Shown: positions 25,930-33,518 of the stretch, one piece after another | How the letters are laid out: each line of letters starts with the position of its first letter | How positions within the stretch are numbered: position 1 is the stretch's first letter | Assembly: GCA_023382335.1 (NCBI GenBank) | Contig: JAMCPM010000012.1 | Location: 46,976 to 110,975, forward strand | Direction of reading: 5' to 3' | Length of the DNA: 64,000 nucleotides | From: Actinomycetota bacterium | Lineage (GTDB): Bacteria; Actinomycetota; Thermoleophilia; BMS3ABIN01 | Notes under the pieces: generated by a model | Databases searched by the model: none | The model's input: the letters and a program-made list of their open reading frames with translations, nothing else | Told to the model about the DNA's origin: nothing | Made by a program: the position numbers and the translations under genes

Positions 25930-26138
25930 CCATTTCCGGGAGTGAATGTGAACAGGGAGGCCTTCCCGGGAAAGTGCAAAGTAACCTGGCAAAGCCATCA
26001 ATGAAACCAACATCATTTGCTTTAGCCCCATTTGCAGGCATTTCTATCAAAAAGAGCCTAATCGACTTTTTTTGTAGGATTTAAAAGGCCAAGGAATGTC
26101 AACCCTCGCAAGGTCAATAAGGATGCGGTATTGTGGAG

Positions 26139-26156
26139 TTATCCACATTATCCACA
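26139..26156 (+). promoter_or_regulatory. Two adjacent consensus DnaA boxes
   Basis: TTATCCACA occurs twice head-to-tail without a gap (26139-26147 and 26148-26156). Both match the consensus fully. They lie about 40 bases upstream of the rpmH promoter. Confidence 0.7.
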
Positions 26157-26195
26157 GTTCCTTACGGCAAGCGGTTCGGCGGCCTCCGGCGCTTG

Positions 26196-26225
26196 TTGAC
26201 TTTACTAAAAAACTGTCTGTATACT
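26196..26225 (+). promoter_or_regulatory. Promoter of the rpmH operon
   Basis: TTGACT and TATACT are 18 bases apart. The predicted start lies about 26 bases before the rpmH TTG, with AAAGGA as ribosome site at 26245-26250. Confidence 0.75.
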
Positions 26226-26258
26226 ACATGGTCGGTCTAACCGAAAAAGGATTTTTTC

Positions 26259-26393
26259 TTGAAGCGTACATATCAGCCAAATACCAGAAAAAGAAAGAAA
26301 ACCCACGGCTTCCGCATCCGCATGAGCACGAAGGCCGGACGCCGTGTCATTAAACGCAGGCGCGCAAAGGGCAGGAAGAGGCTATCGGCATAG
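26259..26393 (+). CDS. rpmH: 50S ribosomal protein L34
   Basis: 44 residues from a TTG preceded by AAAGGA eight bases before it. The sequence [38 protein letters not shown] is full-length L34, with the conserved Gln-Pro and Arg/Lys-rich tail. It is the first gene of the rpmH-rnpA-yidD-yidC-jag cluster, which is normally beside the replication origin. The TTG start is unusual for such a highly expressed ribosomal gene. Confidence 0.96.
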   Translation: MKRTYQPNTRKRKKTHGFRIRMSTKAGRRVIKRRRAKGRKRLSA

Positions 26394-26779
26394 GTGCCGC
26401 CACGGCTCCGGTTGATAAAAAGCATCGACTGACGAGGTCGGCCGATTTCCAGCGGGTCTACCGTTCAGGCAAATCGGTCGCCGGCAGGCATGCCGTGCTC
26501 TACTACTTCGAGCGCAATGAGGAGAACGGAGACGATGGCCCCAGGCTGGGCGTGTCCGTCTCCAAGAAAGTAGGCGGCGCCGTCGTGCGCAACCAGGTCA
26601 AGCGGGTGCTGAAAGAGGTCTTCCGCGAGTGCCAGGATCGGGTCGCCGCCGAATACGATTACGTAATTATCGCCCGCCATGGGCTGCCCGGCTTCATAGA
26701 AAAGAGCGGGCATGAAGAGGTCGTTGCCATGATCGATGACCTTTTCCGGCGGGCTAACCTGATACAGGAAACCGACTGA
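26390..26779 (+). CDS. rnpA: Ribonuclease P protein component, non-canonical start
   Basis: The core [42 protein letters not shown] and [10 protein letters not shown] are those of RnpA, which binds the M1-like RNA of RNase P for tRNA 5' maturation. The frame is blocked by a TAA at 26351, and between it and a GTG at 26495 there is no ATG, GTG or TTG. The GTG would remove about 35 residues including the RLTRSADF motif. Candidates are ATC at 26384 or ATA at 26390, both just after AGGAAGAGG at the end of rpmH, or a CTG at 26429 without a ribosome site. I give ATA as a placeholder (129 residues). Confidence 0.85.
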   Translation: MGAATAPVDKKHRLTRSADFQRVYRSGKSVAGRHAVLYYFERNEENGDDGPRLGVSVSKKVGGAVVRNQVKRVLKEVFRECQDRVAAEYDYVIIARHGLPGFIEKSGHEEVVAMIDDLFRRANLIQETD

Positions 26780-26780
26780 C

Positions 26781-27074
26781 TTGAAACAGATACCGATTGC
26801 GGTGATCGGCCTCTACCGGAGGTTCGTGTCGCCGCTGATTCCCCAACGCTGCAAATATTACCCAAGCTGTTCCGAATACTCCATCCAGGCTTTCCGCGAA
26901 TGGGGCATCTTCCGGGGCGCGGCCATGTCCGCATGGCGGATCCTCAGATGTAACCCCTTCTCGCTCGGCGGCCACGATCCGGTGAAGAAGCGCTCCGACG
27001 GAGCCCGCGATCACGTTTTGAAATCTGCCACCGGCGCCTGTCACGATCACGCAAGGAAGCATTCCCATGTATGA
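26781..27074 (+). CDS. yidD: Membrane protein insertion efficiency factor YidD
   Basis: 97 residues from a TTG two bases after the rnpA stop. It contains IGLYRRFVSPLIPQRCKYYPSCSEYSIQAF, with the three conserved Cys of YidD, and CNPFSLGGHDPV near the middle. YidD is a small peripheral membrane protein that helps YidC insertion. The C-terminus carries an extra His-rich tail (HDHARKHSHV). It overlaps the yidC start by 8 bases. Confidence 0.92.
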   Translation: MKQIPIAVIGLYRRFVSPLIPQRCKYYPSCSEYSIQAFREWGIFRGAAMSAWRILRCNPFSLGGHDPVKKRSDGARDHVLKSATGACHDHARKHSHV

Positions 27075-27843
27075 TCGCCTGAGCTTCATCGTCGATCCCC
27101 TGCGCTCGCTCCTCGAGGGAATCCACTCCAGCCTCGGCGTCTCCTGGGCGATATCGATCATCATCCTTACGATCATCGTGCGCATCATCCTCATACCGCT
27201 GACCGTGAAGCAGTTTACGTCGATGCGGGCCATGCAGAAGCTGCAGCCCAAGATCAAGGAGCTGCAGGCCCAGTACAAGGACGACAAGCAAAAGCTCAAC
27301 GAAGAGATGATGAAGTTCTACAAGGAGAACAAGGTCAACCCCTTTGGCTCCTGTCTGCCGCTGATAATCCAGATGCCGATCTTCATCTCGCTCTATTACA
27401 TGATCAAGATCCACCCGTTTCCCGACAACAACGCTTTCCTCTGGATCAGTGGCGGTGATGCCACACAAGGCATCAACGCATCGAGCCAGCTGCTCGTTCT
27501 CTTTTACATGGCCACGCAGCTGTTCTCGAGTCTGTTGCTGACAACAGCCGTAGACAAATCGCAGAAGATCATGATGATCCTGATGCCACTCGGCATCGGC
27601 GTATTTTTCCTGTTTGGAAGCTTCCCCGCGGCGGTTCTGATCTACTGGGTGACGACGAACATCTGGACCATCGGCCAGCAGCTGGTCGTTAAGCGGATCA
27701 TCGCGATCCGGGAAGCCCGGGAAGAACCCATGGAAGTGATCGCCGCACCGTCGGTTTCGGCCAAGCTGACCGAGACCAAACCGGCTGCGGCCAAGAAGAC
27801 CGGAGGCAAAGGTGGAGGAAAATCAAAAAAGAAACGGCGATGA
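27067..27843 (+). CDS. yidC: Membrane protein insertase YidC/Oxa1 family
   Basis: 258 residues. It has five membrane helices: the first with the functional Arg in ILTIIVRIILIPL near residue 40, a cytoplasmic helical hairpin (MQKLQPKIKELQAQYKDDKQ), then the conserved NPFGSCLPLIIQMPIFISLYY, and the later SFPAAVLIYWVTTNIWTI. The C-terminus is Lys-rich. It inserts proteins into the membrane with or without SecYEG. The ATG overlaps yidD, and the end overlaps jag by 32 bases, so the cluster is translationally coupled. Confidence 0.95.
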   Translation: MYDRLSFIVDPLRSLLEGIHSSLGVSWAISIIILTIIVRIILIPLTVKQFTSMRAMQKLQPKIKELQAQYKDDKQKLNEEMMKFYKENKVNPFGSCLPLIIQMPIFISLYYMIKIHPFPDNNAFLWISGGDATQGINASSQLLVLFYMATQLFSSLLLTTAVDKSQKIMMILMPLGIGVFFLFGSFPAAVLIYWVTTNIWTIGQQLVVKRIIAIREAREEPMEVIAAPSVSAKLTETKPAAAKKTGGKGGGKSKKKRR

Positions 27844-28588
27844 AGAACTAAGAGCCGTAGGTGAAGGCAAGACCATGGCGGAGGCCGAGACAGACGCCTT
27901 CGCGAATCTGGAAGAGATCGCCGGTTCCTGCGAATGGGATCAGGTAGAGTTCGAGGTCATCTCTGAAGGGTCAAAAGGATTTTTCGGAATGGGAACGGCC
28001 ATGGCCCGCGTCGAGGCGCGGTTGACAGGTGCGGAATCAGGAGGCGCCCGGGTCGGCGAGAGCGCGGGCGAATCCTCGGGCATGGCATCATCAGGCGCCG
28101 ATTCCGAAGAGGGCGGCCCCGCACCCGAGCCATCCCCGGAAGCAGAGGCGCGTCTTCGCGAACTGCTGGAAAAGGTAGCCGGGTCCCTTGGGCTTGAAGC
28201 TACCGTCAACGTTTCCGATCGGGGCGAGGAGCTGATGGCAGACCTCATCGGTGACGACCTGGGGCTCTTCATCGGCAGGCACGGCTCAACCCTGGACGCC
28301 GTGCAGTATCTTGCCAACATCATCGTCTACCGCGGGCTCGAAGGCCGCAAGCGCGTGATCATCGACGCCGAGGATTACCGCGACCGCAGAGAAGAAGTAT
28401 TGCGCTCGCTTGCCGACCGTGCCGCCGGTGAAGTCATGAAGGGCAAGCTGGAATACGAGATGAAGCCGATGAGCGCCGCCGAAAGGCGGATCATCCACAT
28501 CCATCTTCAGGAGCGCGAAGGCATCGAGACGGCCAGCGAGGGCAGGGAGCCCTTCCGCCGCGTCATCATCACCCGCGTCGAGGACTAA
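27812..28588 (+). CDS. jag: Jag/KhpB-like RNA-binding protein (Jag-N, KH, R3H)
   Basis: 258 residues from a GTG within the end of yidC (GGTGGAGG context). An N-terminal Jag domain (VGEGKTMAEAETDA, GSKGFFGMG), an acidic Ala/Ser/Pro-rich linker (about 75-110), a KH domain with DDLGLFIGRHGSTLDAVQYL, and an R3H domain with RRIIHIHLQEREGIETASEGREP. It binds RNA and regulates cell division and envelope genes in Gram-positives. The next usual members of the cluster, rsmG, parA and parB, are missing; a minus-strand metal chaperone follows. Confidence 0.95.
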   Translation: MEENQKRNGDEELRAVGEGKTMAEAETDAFANLEEIAGSCEWDQVEFEVISEGSKGFFGMGTAMARVEARLTGAESGGARVGESAGESSGMASSGADSEEGGPAPEPSPEAEARLRELLEKVAGSLGLEATVNVSDRGEELMADLIGDDLGLFIGRHGSTLDAVQYLANIIVYRGLEGRKRVIIDAEDYRDRREEVLRSLADRAAGEVMKGKLEYEMKPMSAAERRIIHIHLQEREGIETASEGREPFRRVIITRVED

Positions 28589-28627
28589 ATACCCCCCGCG
28601 GATTCCCCCGGCCGGGCACCCGAAGGT

Positions 28628-28834
28628 CTACTCTACGGGGTAACCGGCAGCTTCGATCGCCTTCTTTATCTCCTCGATCGTTACCTGGCTCTCGTCGAAA
28701 GTGACTTCCACTTTCTTGGTTTCCGGGTCGGCGTCGACCGAGTCGACTCCCGCCAGTGAGCCAGCAGCGCTTTCCACAGTCATCTTGCAATGCCCGCAAG
28801 AAATCTTGGGTGAAGTTAAAATAGCCTGTTGCAT
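28628..28834 (-). CDS. copZ: Heavy-metal-associated (CopZ-like) copper chaperone
   Basis: 68 residues from the ATG at 28834; a GTG 15 bases upstream is the alternative. A single ferredoxin-like HMA domain with the metal motif SCGHCKMTVE near the N-terminus and ends EEIKKAIEAAGYPVE. It would pass Cu(I) to a copper ATPase, probably CopA encoded about 31 kb away at 59304-61742. The CGHC motif differs from the CASC of CopA's domains. It sits convergent to jag. Confidence 0.88.
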   Translation of the reverse strand: MQQAILTSPKISCGHCKMTVESAAGSLAGVDSVDADPETKKVEVTFDESQVTIEEIKKAIEAAGYPVE

Positions 28835-28943
28835 CTCCCCGCCTTTCACGTTGCTGAAAAATAAATTCCCCTAAAGGATAACAAAGGCAGGTGGAGAAAA
28901 TAAGTGAATCGTTTTTCCTGACAAGTTTAAAGGAGAGGTAATC

Positions 28944-29168
28944 ATGCCGGTGACAGCAGCGACTGAGTTGAAGGTTCGAAGAATCGGGTCCATGGAGCTT
29001 CCATGCTCCTGGTGCGGCACCAGTGTGCCTTTGCCGGCAGGCGAGTTCAGCGGTGTCTGCATCGATTGCGGCACGGTCATGTTCAGGAACCCTCTGGGCG
29101 CCGGCAGGGCTAGCGAGAGAAGCCGCGCCTGGAGTCTGGGCGGCCACGTGCCCGTGCCCGCTGTCTGA
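28944..29168 (+). CDS. Small zinc-ribbon protein, function unknown
   Basis: 74 residues from an ATG with AAAGGAGAGG upstream, a strong ribosome site that argues for a real gene. Two Cys pairs, CSWCG and CIDCG, 20 residues apart, form a zinc ribbon. The rest is low in complexity with basic residues. I do not recognise a characterised relative. It stands alone before the YhaM gene and reads the same way. Confidence 0.6.
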   Translation: MPVTAATELKVRRIGSMELPCSWCGTSVPLPAGEFSGVCIDCGTVMFRNPLGAGRASERSRAWSLGGHVPVPAV

Positions 29169-29232
29169 ACGCCACCCCGACGAAGTAAAGGCGGCGCCCG
29201 CCGTCTGAAGGAATAAAGGTCTCCGGGAGCTG

Positions 29233-29241
29233 TGCTAGAAT
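29233..29241 (+). promoter_or_regulatory. Extended -10 for the YhaM gene, leaderless
   Basis: TGCTAGAAT is an extended -10 whose end lies 6 bases before the ATG at 29248. The transcript would start on or next to the start codon. Confidence 0.5.
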
Positions 29242-29247
29242 CGGCCC

Positions 29248-30240
29248 ATGAATGACGGCGCCGCAAACGCACTTACCCGGGGAAGGCGAAAAAACCAGTT
29301 TCTCTCAGACCTGGCCGCCGGTGCGGCTGTTGACGATATCTACTATCTGCGGGACATGCGGCTGGGCAAGGCCAGGACCGGCAAGCCCTACCTGGCGCTG
29401 AAAGTCAGTGACCGCACAGGCGTCATGGATGCTCGCGTCTGGGATGGCGCCGAAGAGATATCACGGCGGCTTAAGCCGGATTCTTTCGTGCGGTTGCGCG
29501 GCAGGGTCGAGGATTATCGACAGCGGCCGCAGATGGTGATCACCAGCGCCGAAACCGCCGCGGCCGGCAAGGTCGATCAGCGTGACTTCCTCCCCGGTTC
29601 ATTTCGCGACAGCGAAGAGTTGACCGGTTATCTGAACTATTTTCTCACCGAAGTTTTCGATCCCGATTTCTCCCGCCTGCTGAGATCCTTCTTCGAGGCC
29701 GAGGATTTCATGGAACGGTTCCGCCGCGCTCCCGGCGACACGCGCTCGCATCATGCTTATCTGGGCGGCCTCATCGAGCATACGGTCTCGGTGGCGACTC
29801 TCTGCCAGCATGTGACCATCCAGCATCCGCGGCTGAACAGCGATCTTCTTATCACTGCCGCGCTGCTTCATGACATCGGCAAGGTCGATGAGTTCGTCTG
29901 CGAGGGCCGCATACGTTACAGCCGCGAGGGCCGGCTGCTGGGCCACGTGCTTCTTGGGCAGCGGCTGGTGGAAGAACGGATCCGTTCGCTGAATGATTTT
30001 CCCAGGGACAAGGAACTCGATCTCATCCATGCGATGATCAGCCATCACGGGGAGCTGGAATGGGGGGCGCCCAAACGGCCGCAGAGCGCCGAGGCGCTGG
30101 TGTTGCATCACATAGACAATCTAGATGCCAAGGTGAAAGGATTTCTTGAGGTCGTTGACGGGAGCGGCGACGTCAGCTGGCCCCAACTGCAGAACCTGTT
30201 TCGGCGGCCGCTGGACGAACCCCAGGCCGCCGACCGCTGA
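29248..30240 (+). CDS. YhaM-like 3'-5' exoribonuclease (OB + HD domains)
   Basis: 330 residues. An N-terminal OB-fold (VDDIYYLRDMRLGKARTGKPYL and MDARVWDGAEEI) binds nucleic acid; the HD domain follows with HHAYLGGLIEHTVS, ALLHDIGKVDE and MISHHGELEWG. This order is typical of YhaM, a 3'-5' exoribonuclease of Gram-positive bacteria. The start is probably leaderless, since a TAGAAT -10 lies directly upstream and there is no ribosome site. The gene stands alone. Confidence 0.88.
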   Translation: MNDGAANALTRGRRKNQFLSDLAAGAAVDDIYYLRDMRLGKARTGKPYLALKVSDRTGVMDARVWDGAEEISRRLKPDSFVRLRGRVEDYRQRPQMVITSAETAAAGKVDQRDFLPGSFRDSEELTGYLNYFLTEVFDPDFSRLLRSFFEAEDFMERFRRAPGDTRSHHAYLGGLIEHTVSVATLCQHVTIQHPRLNSDLLITAALLHDIGKVDEFVCEGRIRYSREGRLLGHVLLGQRLVEERIRSLNDFPRDKELDLIHAMISHHGELEWGAPKRPQSAEALVLHHIDNLDAKVKGFLEVVDGSGDVSWPQLQNLFRRPLDEPQAADR

Positions 30241-30292
30241 TCTCACCACGCCTTCGACGGGTGCTACGTCCGGCTTCGGAGCCGATGCGCGG

Positions 30293-31285
30293 TTAGTCCT
30301 GTTCTTTCAGGGACTTGTCGATCTGGTCTTCGAGGTCCTTCTCGACCGACACGCCGGCATCGTGCTTTTTCTCCAGGCTGCTCTCGGCCGCTTCAGGCTC
30401 GATGAAGGTTTCACCACTGACCATGGCGTCAAATGCTTTTGCTTTTAGCCGCGCGCGCGTCTCATCGATGCGGCGGCGCATCTCGTCACGGTCGATCTGT
30501 GAGGGGGCCGGACCGCCGGCCGCCTTTTCATCCGGCGGAGCCGGCGCTTCTTCTTTGCTGGCGGTCTCTGGTTCCGTGCCTGTTCCTTCTAAAGATGGTT
30601 CGCCCTCGGCCGGCGTGTTCAGGTCAGAGAATTCCACGACCTCGATAGTCTCTTCTACGATGAGCTCGGGGGCTTCTTCCGCCGCTGGTTCCTCAGTTTC
30701 AGCCACGGGCTCTTCCCCTGCCTGTTTTTCTATCGCTGAAGATTCCTCGACGATGGCTTCCAGACCCGCGGCTCCGGGGGCTTCTTCGACGGGTGCTTCC
30801 TCGACTGGCGCTCCCTGAACCGGACCTTCTTCGACCGGACCTTCTTCTACTGCTTCTTCGGCCGCCGCTGTTTCAGCGACGTCGGCAGCAGTCTCGGTGA
30901 CGGCAGCCACTTGTTCTTCGGCTTCAGGAGCCGCGGTTTCACCGAGAGTCTCCTGGACCTGCCTCCTGGTTTCCTCGATCCGGCTTTCGAGGTCAGCGGG
31001 CGTAGCTTCGGGAGTGAACGTAGCAGCTGCGGGCGTGGCCGCCGGTTGTGCGGTGGCGGCCTGAGGCGCGGGCGCGGCCTGAGGCGCCGTTGGCTGAGGA
31101 GTGACGGTCGGCGCTGGGGCAGGCGTCACTGTTGCCGTGGATGGACCGTACGGGGTCTCTCCGGCTGCCGGAAGCTGTGCCTGGCCGCCTCCCAGCAATC
31201 TGCGCCTGACATCCTTGCGGGAAAACAGATATGCAACGCCGGCGCTAAAAATTCCACCAAGAAGTAAGCGGGAAAACTTTGCCAT
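30293..31285 (-). CDS. Large YtxH-like protein with long acidic Ala/Pro/Glu region
   Basis: 330 residues from the ATG at 31285, nine bases downstream of GGAAGG (a start three codons earlier is also possible). The N-terminus is a hydrophobic anchor (LLLGGIFSAGVAYLFSRKDVRRRLLG) of YtxH type. A low-complexity region of about 240 residues, rich in Ala, Pro, Glu and Thr, follows, with repeated EEGPVEEGPV and APVEEAPV units. The C-terminus has RIDETRARLKAKAFD; IEETRRQVQETLG lies upstream. The ETRARLKA motif is shared with the small YtxH protein at 23075. Function unknown; possibly a membrane-anchored spacer. Confidence 0.65.
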   Translation of the reverse strand: MAKFSRLLLGGIFSAGVAYLFSRKDVRRRLLGGGQAQLPAAGETPYGPSTATVTPAPAPTVTPQPTAPQAAPAPQAATAQPAATPAAATFTPEATPADLESRIEETRRQVQETLGETAAPEAEEQVAAVTETAADVAETAAAEEAVEEGPVEEGPVQGAPVEEAPVEEAPGAAGLEAIVEESSAIEKQAGEEPVAETEEPAAEEAPELIVEETIEVVEFSDLNTPAEGEPSLEGTGTEPETASKEEAPAPPDEKAAGGPAPSQIDRDEMRRRIDETRARLKAKAFDAMVSGETFIEPEAAESSLEKKHDAGVSVEKDLEDQIDKSLKEQD

Positions 31286-31354
31286 CAGGATCATCCTTCC
31301 AACGTCAATAAGGGGTCTTCATCTTATTATCAGTGTCGGTCGAATGGAAGGAAA

Positions 31355-32701
31355 TCAGGAAATATGTCCGGTCGCCTTCCTCAATTCATTAAGTCTCCGG
31401 GATAACTCTTTCTCAAACCCGCGCTCAGTGGGCTCATAATAATCTCGTTTTTCGACTCCCGGGGGAAGGTAATCCTGCTTGACTACCGCTTCGGGATAGC
31501 TGTGCGGATACTTGTATCCCTTGCCGTGTTCGAGCTTCTTTGCTCCCGGATAGTGGGAATCGCGCAGGTCTTTCGGGGGCCGGCGCGTGCCCTCCTGTTC
31601 CACGTCTTTAATGGCGGCCCCGATGGCGCGGCATGAGGCGTTGCTCTTGGGGGCCAGTGCCAGATATGTGACCCCCTGAGCCAGGTTCAGCTGGCACTCC
31701 GGCAGGCCGACGAACTCGACCGCCCTGGTTACCGAAGTGGCTACGACCAGAGCCTGCGGATCGGCGTTGCCGACGTCCTCGGAGGCGAAGATCATCATGC
31801 GGCGGGCGATGTACTTGGGATCCTCGCCGCCGGTCAGCATGATCGCCAGCCAGTAGATGGCGGCGTCAGGGTCGCTGCCGCGCATGCTCTTGATGAAGGC
31901 AGAGATGGCGTCGTAATGAAGGTCGCCGCCTTTTTGATAAAACACAGGTTTGCGGTGAATCGCCTCCTCGACGACTTCCAGCGGGATGACACCCTTGTGG
32001 CCGGGGGGCGCCAGGTCGGCAGCGCTCTCCAGGACTATCAGCGCCGCCCGGGCGTCGCCGCCGCTCGCTGCCGCGATTGCGTCGAGCCCGGCCTCATCTA
32101 GCTCGAGGCCAGTGGCGCCGAGCCCGCGCTCCCTGTCATGCAGGGCCCGGCTGACGAGGCGTATTAATTCTGATTGCGACAGTGGCAGGAACTCATAGAG
32201 TTCGCATCGCGATATCAGCGGCCCGATGACCTCGAAATAGGGGTTCTCGGTCGTGGCGCCGATGAGGGTGACCACGCCGCTCTCCACTACGGGCAGCAGG
32301 GCGTCCTGCTGGGCTTTGCTGAAGCGGTGGATCTCATCGACAAAAAGGACCGTGGAACGGCCGCGGTATTTCAGTTCGTCCTCGGCCTCGGCAAAGACCT
32401 TGCGCAGGTCGGCCACACCCGAACTGACGGCGCTCACCTGGCGGAAATTAGCCTTGGTCTTGCTGGCGATGATCATCGCCAGGGTGGTCTTGCCGATCCC
32501 CGGGGGGCCGAAAAAGATCATCGAAGGCAGTTTGTCGGCCTCGATGGCTCGCCTCAGGGCGCTAGCCGGGGCCAGTATCTCTTCCTGGCCGGCGAATTCT
32601 TCCAGGGAGTTCGGGCGCATGCGGTAAGCCAGAGGAGCGTCCGGCCGCGGAGCCGGGGGAACATCCCCATTTTGCAGGTTAAATAGGCTGGGATCGCTCA
32701 T
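31355..32701 (-). CDS. rarA: Replication-associated recombination protein A (RarA/MgsA)
   Basis: 448 residues. An AAA+ clamp-loader-like ATPase: Walker A GPPGIGKTT at residues 65-73, Walker B LFVDEIHRF, sensor 1 GATTENP, then the MgsA/RarA C-terminal domain (RGSDPDAAIYWLAIMLTGGEDP and the LNLAQGVTYLALAPKS stretch). It acts at stalled replication forks. The N-terminal PLAYRMRPNSLEEFAGQE is standard. It diverges from the HNH gene. Confidence 0.95.
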   Translation of the reverse strand: MSDPSLFNLQNGDVPPAPRPDAPLAYRMRPNSLEEFAGQEEILAPASALRRAIEADKLPSMIFFGPPGIGKTTLAMIIASKTKANFRQVSAVSSGVADLRKVFAEAEDELKYRGRSTVLFVDEIHRFSKAQQDALLPVVESGVVTLIGATTENPYFEVIGPLISRCELYEFLPLSQSELIRLVSRALHDRERGLGATGLELDEAGLDAIAAASGGDARAALIVLESAADLAPPGHKGVIPLEVVEEAIHRKPVFYQKGGDLHYDAISAFIKSMRGSDPDAAIYWLAIMLTGGEDPKYIARRMMIFASEDVGNADPQALVVATSVTRAVEFVGLPECQLNLAQGVTYLALAPKSNASCRAIGAAIKDVEQEGTRRPPKDLRDSHYPGAKKLEHGKGYKYPHSYPEAVVKQDYLPPGVEKRDYYEPTERGFEKELSRRLNELRKATGHIS

Positions 32702-32752
32702 TGTCTGATTCTAACACTATGACCGCCGGCCTGTTTCGGTTCTGCTGCGGGT

Positions 32753-32784
32753 CCCGGGCGGGGCCCGAGCGGGTCCCGCCCGGG
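32753..32784. repeat. 10-bp GC-rich hairpin between rarA and the HNH gene
   Basis: CCCGGGCGGG (32753-32762) and CCCGCCCGGG (32775-32784) are a perfect inverted repeat with a 12-nt loop. It lies in the divergent promoter region between rarA and the HNH gene. Confidence 0.4.
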
Positions 32785-32876
32785 GACTGTCTGCCGTACC
32801 TTTTCTTGATACTTTCGCCCCCGGGGTCTACAATTTTTCCAGTTGATCTGCGCAGCTTCAAAGGAACGCACTGTTT

Positions 32877-33383
32877 ATGAGCGATAAGGTACTGGTGCTC
32901 AATGCAACCTATGAACCGCTCAACGTCTGCACCGCCCGCAGGGCCATCGTGCTCATGCTCAAGCAAAAAGCCGAGGCGGTCGAGATGTCTGGCCGGATGT
33001 TTCACTCTGCCGAGAACGCTTTCCCCCTCCCGAATGTGATCAAACTGAGCTACTATGTGCGCGTCCCCCGCGGAGACCGCCGGCGGGTGTCGCGCCGGGC
33101 GGTGCTGGCCCGCGACAACCATCGCTGCCAGTATTGCGGTTCGGGCACTCACCTGACCATCGACCACGTCATTCCCCGCAGCCGCGGCGGCGACAGCAAC
33201 TGGGAGAACATGGTCGCCTCATGCGCCCTCTGCAACGCCCGAAAGGGCAACCGGCTGCCATCTGAAGCCAATATGCGCCTGCGCAGCAATCCCCGCCCTC
33301 CTGACCCTCTCGCCTTAGTGATCATGGCTGTCGGCGAGATTCACGGCTCCTGGAAGCGCTACCTTGATTATGCGGTCGCCTGA
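32877..33383 (+). CDS. HNH endonuclease domain protein
   Basis: 168 residues. The N-terminal KVLVLNATYEPLNVC and the central zinc-HNH core CQYCG, TIDHVIPRSRGGDSNWENM, CALCNARKGNR match the bacterial HNH family found as single genes in many actinobacteria and cyanobacteria. It is probably a nuclease, but its role is not defined; it is not next to a restriction system here. AAAGGA precedes the ATG. Confidence 0.9.
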   Translation: MSDKVLVLNATYEPLNVCTARRAIVLMLKQKAEAVEMSGRMFHSAENAFPLPNVIKLSYYVRVPRGDRRRVSRRAVLARDNHRCQYCGSGTHLTIDHVIPRSRGGDSNWENMVASCALCNARKGNRLPSEANMRLRSNPRPPDPLALVIMAVGEIHGSWKRYLDYAVA

Positions 33384-33518
33384 AACTCCGCGTGGGACCG
33401 GCGGGCCGCGGTTGACAGTGCCACCATCGCTGTCTAATCTTGATAGGCTTGCCGCGCTACCCGATCCTTCTCGAGCCCCGCGGTTCCTGTCACTGATCCC
33501 ATTCCGCAGGGAGGACTT

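Larger units (their letters stand above)
25876..26195. other. Candidate replication origin region next to rpmH
   Basis: This gene-free 320-base stretch holds two abutting perfect DnaA boxes (26139-26156), a one-mismatch box in reverse orientation (25921-25929), and an AT-rich part around 26045-26090 that could unwind. In many bacteria oriC lies between rpmH and dnaA. Here radC takes the place of dnaA. The box number is low for a full origin, so it may be a remnant or a DnaA-binding locus. Confidence 0.55.

Noticed and set aside
26495..26779. GTG at 26495 as the rnpA start
   Set aside because: It would cut off the conserved [15 protein letters not shown] region, which is clearly coded upstream in the same frame.
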